A stretch of 64,000 bases of DNA, from positions 568,501-632,500 of the forward strand of contig CAJNDS010002097.1 of NCBI GenBank assembly GCA_905221605.1, in the 5' to 3' direction. This document shows positions 63,306-64,000 of the stretch, one piece after another; the stretch's first letter is position 1; every line of letters starts with the position of its first letter. Source of the DNA: Symbiodinium natans. Its lineage: Eukaryota > Sar > Dinophyceae > Suessiales > Symbiodiniaceae. A program made the position numbers and the translations under genes. The notes under the pieces were generated by a model. That model did no database searches. It was given only the letters and a program-made list of their open reading frames with translations, and was not told the DNA's origin.

Positions 63306-63721
63306 GCTGTAGCTCGACTGAAGCTTGGACTCTTGTGATTCAGAAGCCTGGGCCTTCCGTCGTGCTTGCCCTTCACCTCAAAATCCCTAAACCCTCAACC
63401 CTAAACCCTAAACCCTAAACCCTAAACCCTAAACCCTAAACCCTAAACCCTAAACCGCAACCTCACCCCCCCAAAACAAGAATAAATCAAGAAAATGCCG
63501 CCGTTCTTCGGCATATCTAGGGTTTAGGGTTTAGGGTTTAGTGTCGCAAAAATCCTGAAGTCCGATCAACAGCTAGGTTCCCCTTTCCGGTCTTGGGTTT
63601 GGGGTTGGAGGGGCTCTTTTCCCAATGCTCCGTTTTAGGGTTGCCATTCCCTGTATCTCCCATACCTGGAGTCGAGAATTCTAACGTCTGTCCAGCTTCG
63701 TTGATGCTCTCAGGGTGCCTT

Positions 63722-63824
63722 CCAGGATGGGCTATTAAATTAGGCCTTATAATCCCCATAATCAACCCTGTAAAAGGGCCTTTTTAAGGGGTTATAGGCT
63801 ATAGGGTATGATAGCCCGTGCTGG
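63722..63824. mobile_element. Palindromic element, family D
   Basis: CCAGGATGGGCTATTAAATT...GGTATGATAGCCCGTGCTGG. Confidence 0.7.
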
Positions 63825-64000
63825 TTCGGAATGTTCCGTGAGCTTCTTGAGGGGTTTGGAGACTGTTGCCCTGTCATGACCCAGGACAGTGTGAAGAACT
63901 CGTGTTCTCGAACTCAGACATCATGGCTTTTTTCAATCTAGCCAAGGGCTAAGGCTTAGACGGCAAGGCTGCAATTTCTCGCATCAGGCAGCGCATCGTC

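Larger units (their letters stand above)
10015..63460. repeat. Interstitial telomere-type arrays, TTTAGGG / CCCTAAA (dispersed family)
   Basis: Well over fifty arrays of 2-25 units lie throughout, in both orientations, with variants CCCCAAA, CCCTGAA, CTTAGGG and TTTATAGGG. Large ones: 18275-18374, 20758-20833, 25062-25171, 28752-28829, 32993-33098, 34268-34366, 41197-41296, 46940-47040, 49017-49119, 49947-50040, 52792-52905, 53104-53303, 55775-55868, 56968-57066, 62346-62415, 62979-63064 and 63180-63270. They sit in introns next to exons and are not a chromosome end, since unique sequence lies on both sides. Confidence 0.97.
61920..64000 (+). other. Region after domain D, no resolved gene
   Basis: Alternating TTTAGGG and CCCTAAA arrays, two C-tracts (61971-61996, 62178-62195) and one palindromic element (63722-63824). 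One short candidate exon lies at 63283. No carbonic anhydrase core motif appears before the window ends. Confidence 0.6.

Noticed and set aside
1-64000. tRNA, rRNA or CRISPR loci
   Set aside because: No cloverleaf-like, rRNA-like or spacer-repeat structure was recognised by eye; the regular repeats lack unique equal-length spacers. A covariance-model scan was not possible.

Overview
The window reads as nuclear DNA of a dinoflagellate-like alga. Less than about 4% of it is recognisable coding sequence. The rest is intron-like DNA packed with plant/dinoflagellate-type telomere repeats (TTTAGGG on one strand, CCCTAAA on the other), small palindromic elements, G- or C-tracts and microsatellites. 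The organism call rests on the repeat type, on a gene of tandem domains, and on introns that mostly begin with GC rather than GT and end with AG just before a G. It is an inference, not an identification.

The main content is one plus-strand gene, or a head-to-tail cluster, encoding repeated beta-carbonic anhydrase domains. None of the long open frames shows it, because the exons are only about 15 to 103 bases long. Joining them in phase gives three essentially complete domains: domain B (exons 21433-32241), domain C (36314-48057) and domain D (50056-61919). The last two exons of an earlier domain A lie at 9986-10016 and 10832-10876. Each of B, C and D is about 200-220 residues and keeps the zinc and catalytic signature: Cys-x-Asp-x-Arg in GCADSR, and His-x-x-Cys in LGHTxCGA. 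Linker exons precede each domain. C and D share a related linker starting with Glu, and B has Pro/Ala-rich linker exons. The junctions B to C and C to D are phase-compatible through GC donors, so a polyprotein is plausible. Read-through stops after C and D leave separate tandem genes possible.

Layout. 1-2080: degenerate CTTAGGG repeats and a roughly 600-base tandem repeat. 2100-4850: no recognisable gene. 4850-5640: two 57-62-base tandem repeats. 5650-7440: scattered telomere-like repeats. 7440-9830: a very AT-rich giant inverted repeat. 9986-10876: end of domain A. 10877-21432: long linker region. 21433-32241: domain B. 33130-33890: 22-base repeat block. 34401-48057: domain C. 49143-61919: domain D. 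61920-64000: probable linker of a further domain, not resolved.

Most introns carry TTTAGGG arrays near the 5' end and CCCTAAA arrays near the 3' end. In RNA these would pair and bring the splice sites together. Introns also hold at least ten families of short palindromic elements without transposase genes. One copy has a visible empty site showing a TA target duplication, and several copies are interrupted by telomere-like arrays. Of 32 introns placed inside domains B-D, 27 begin with GC and 5 with GT. Many intron positions differ between the domains, which points to intron gain after the domains were duplicated.
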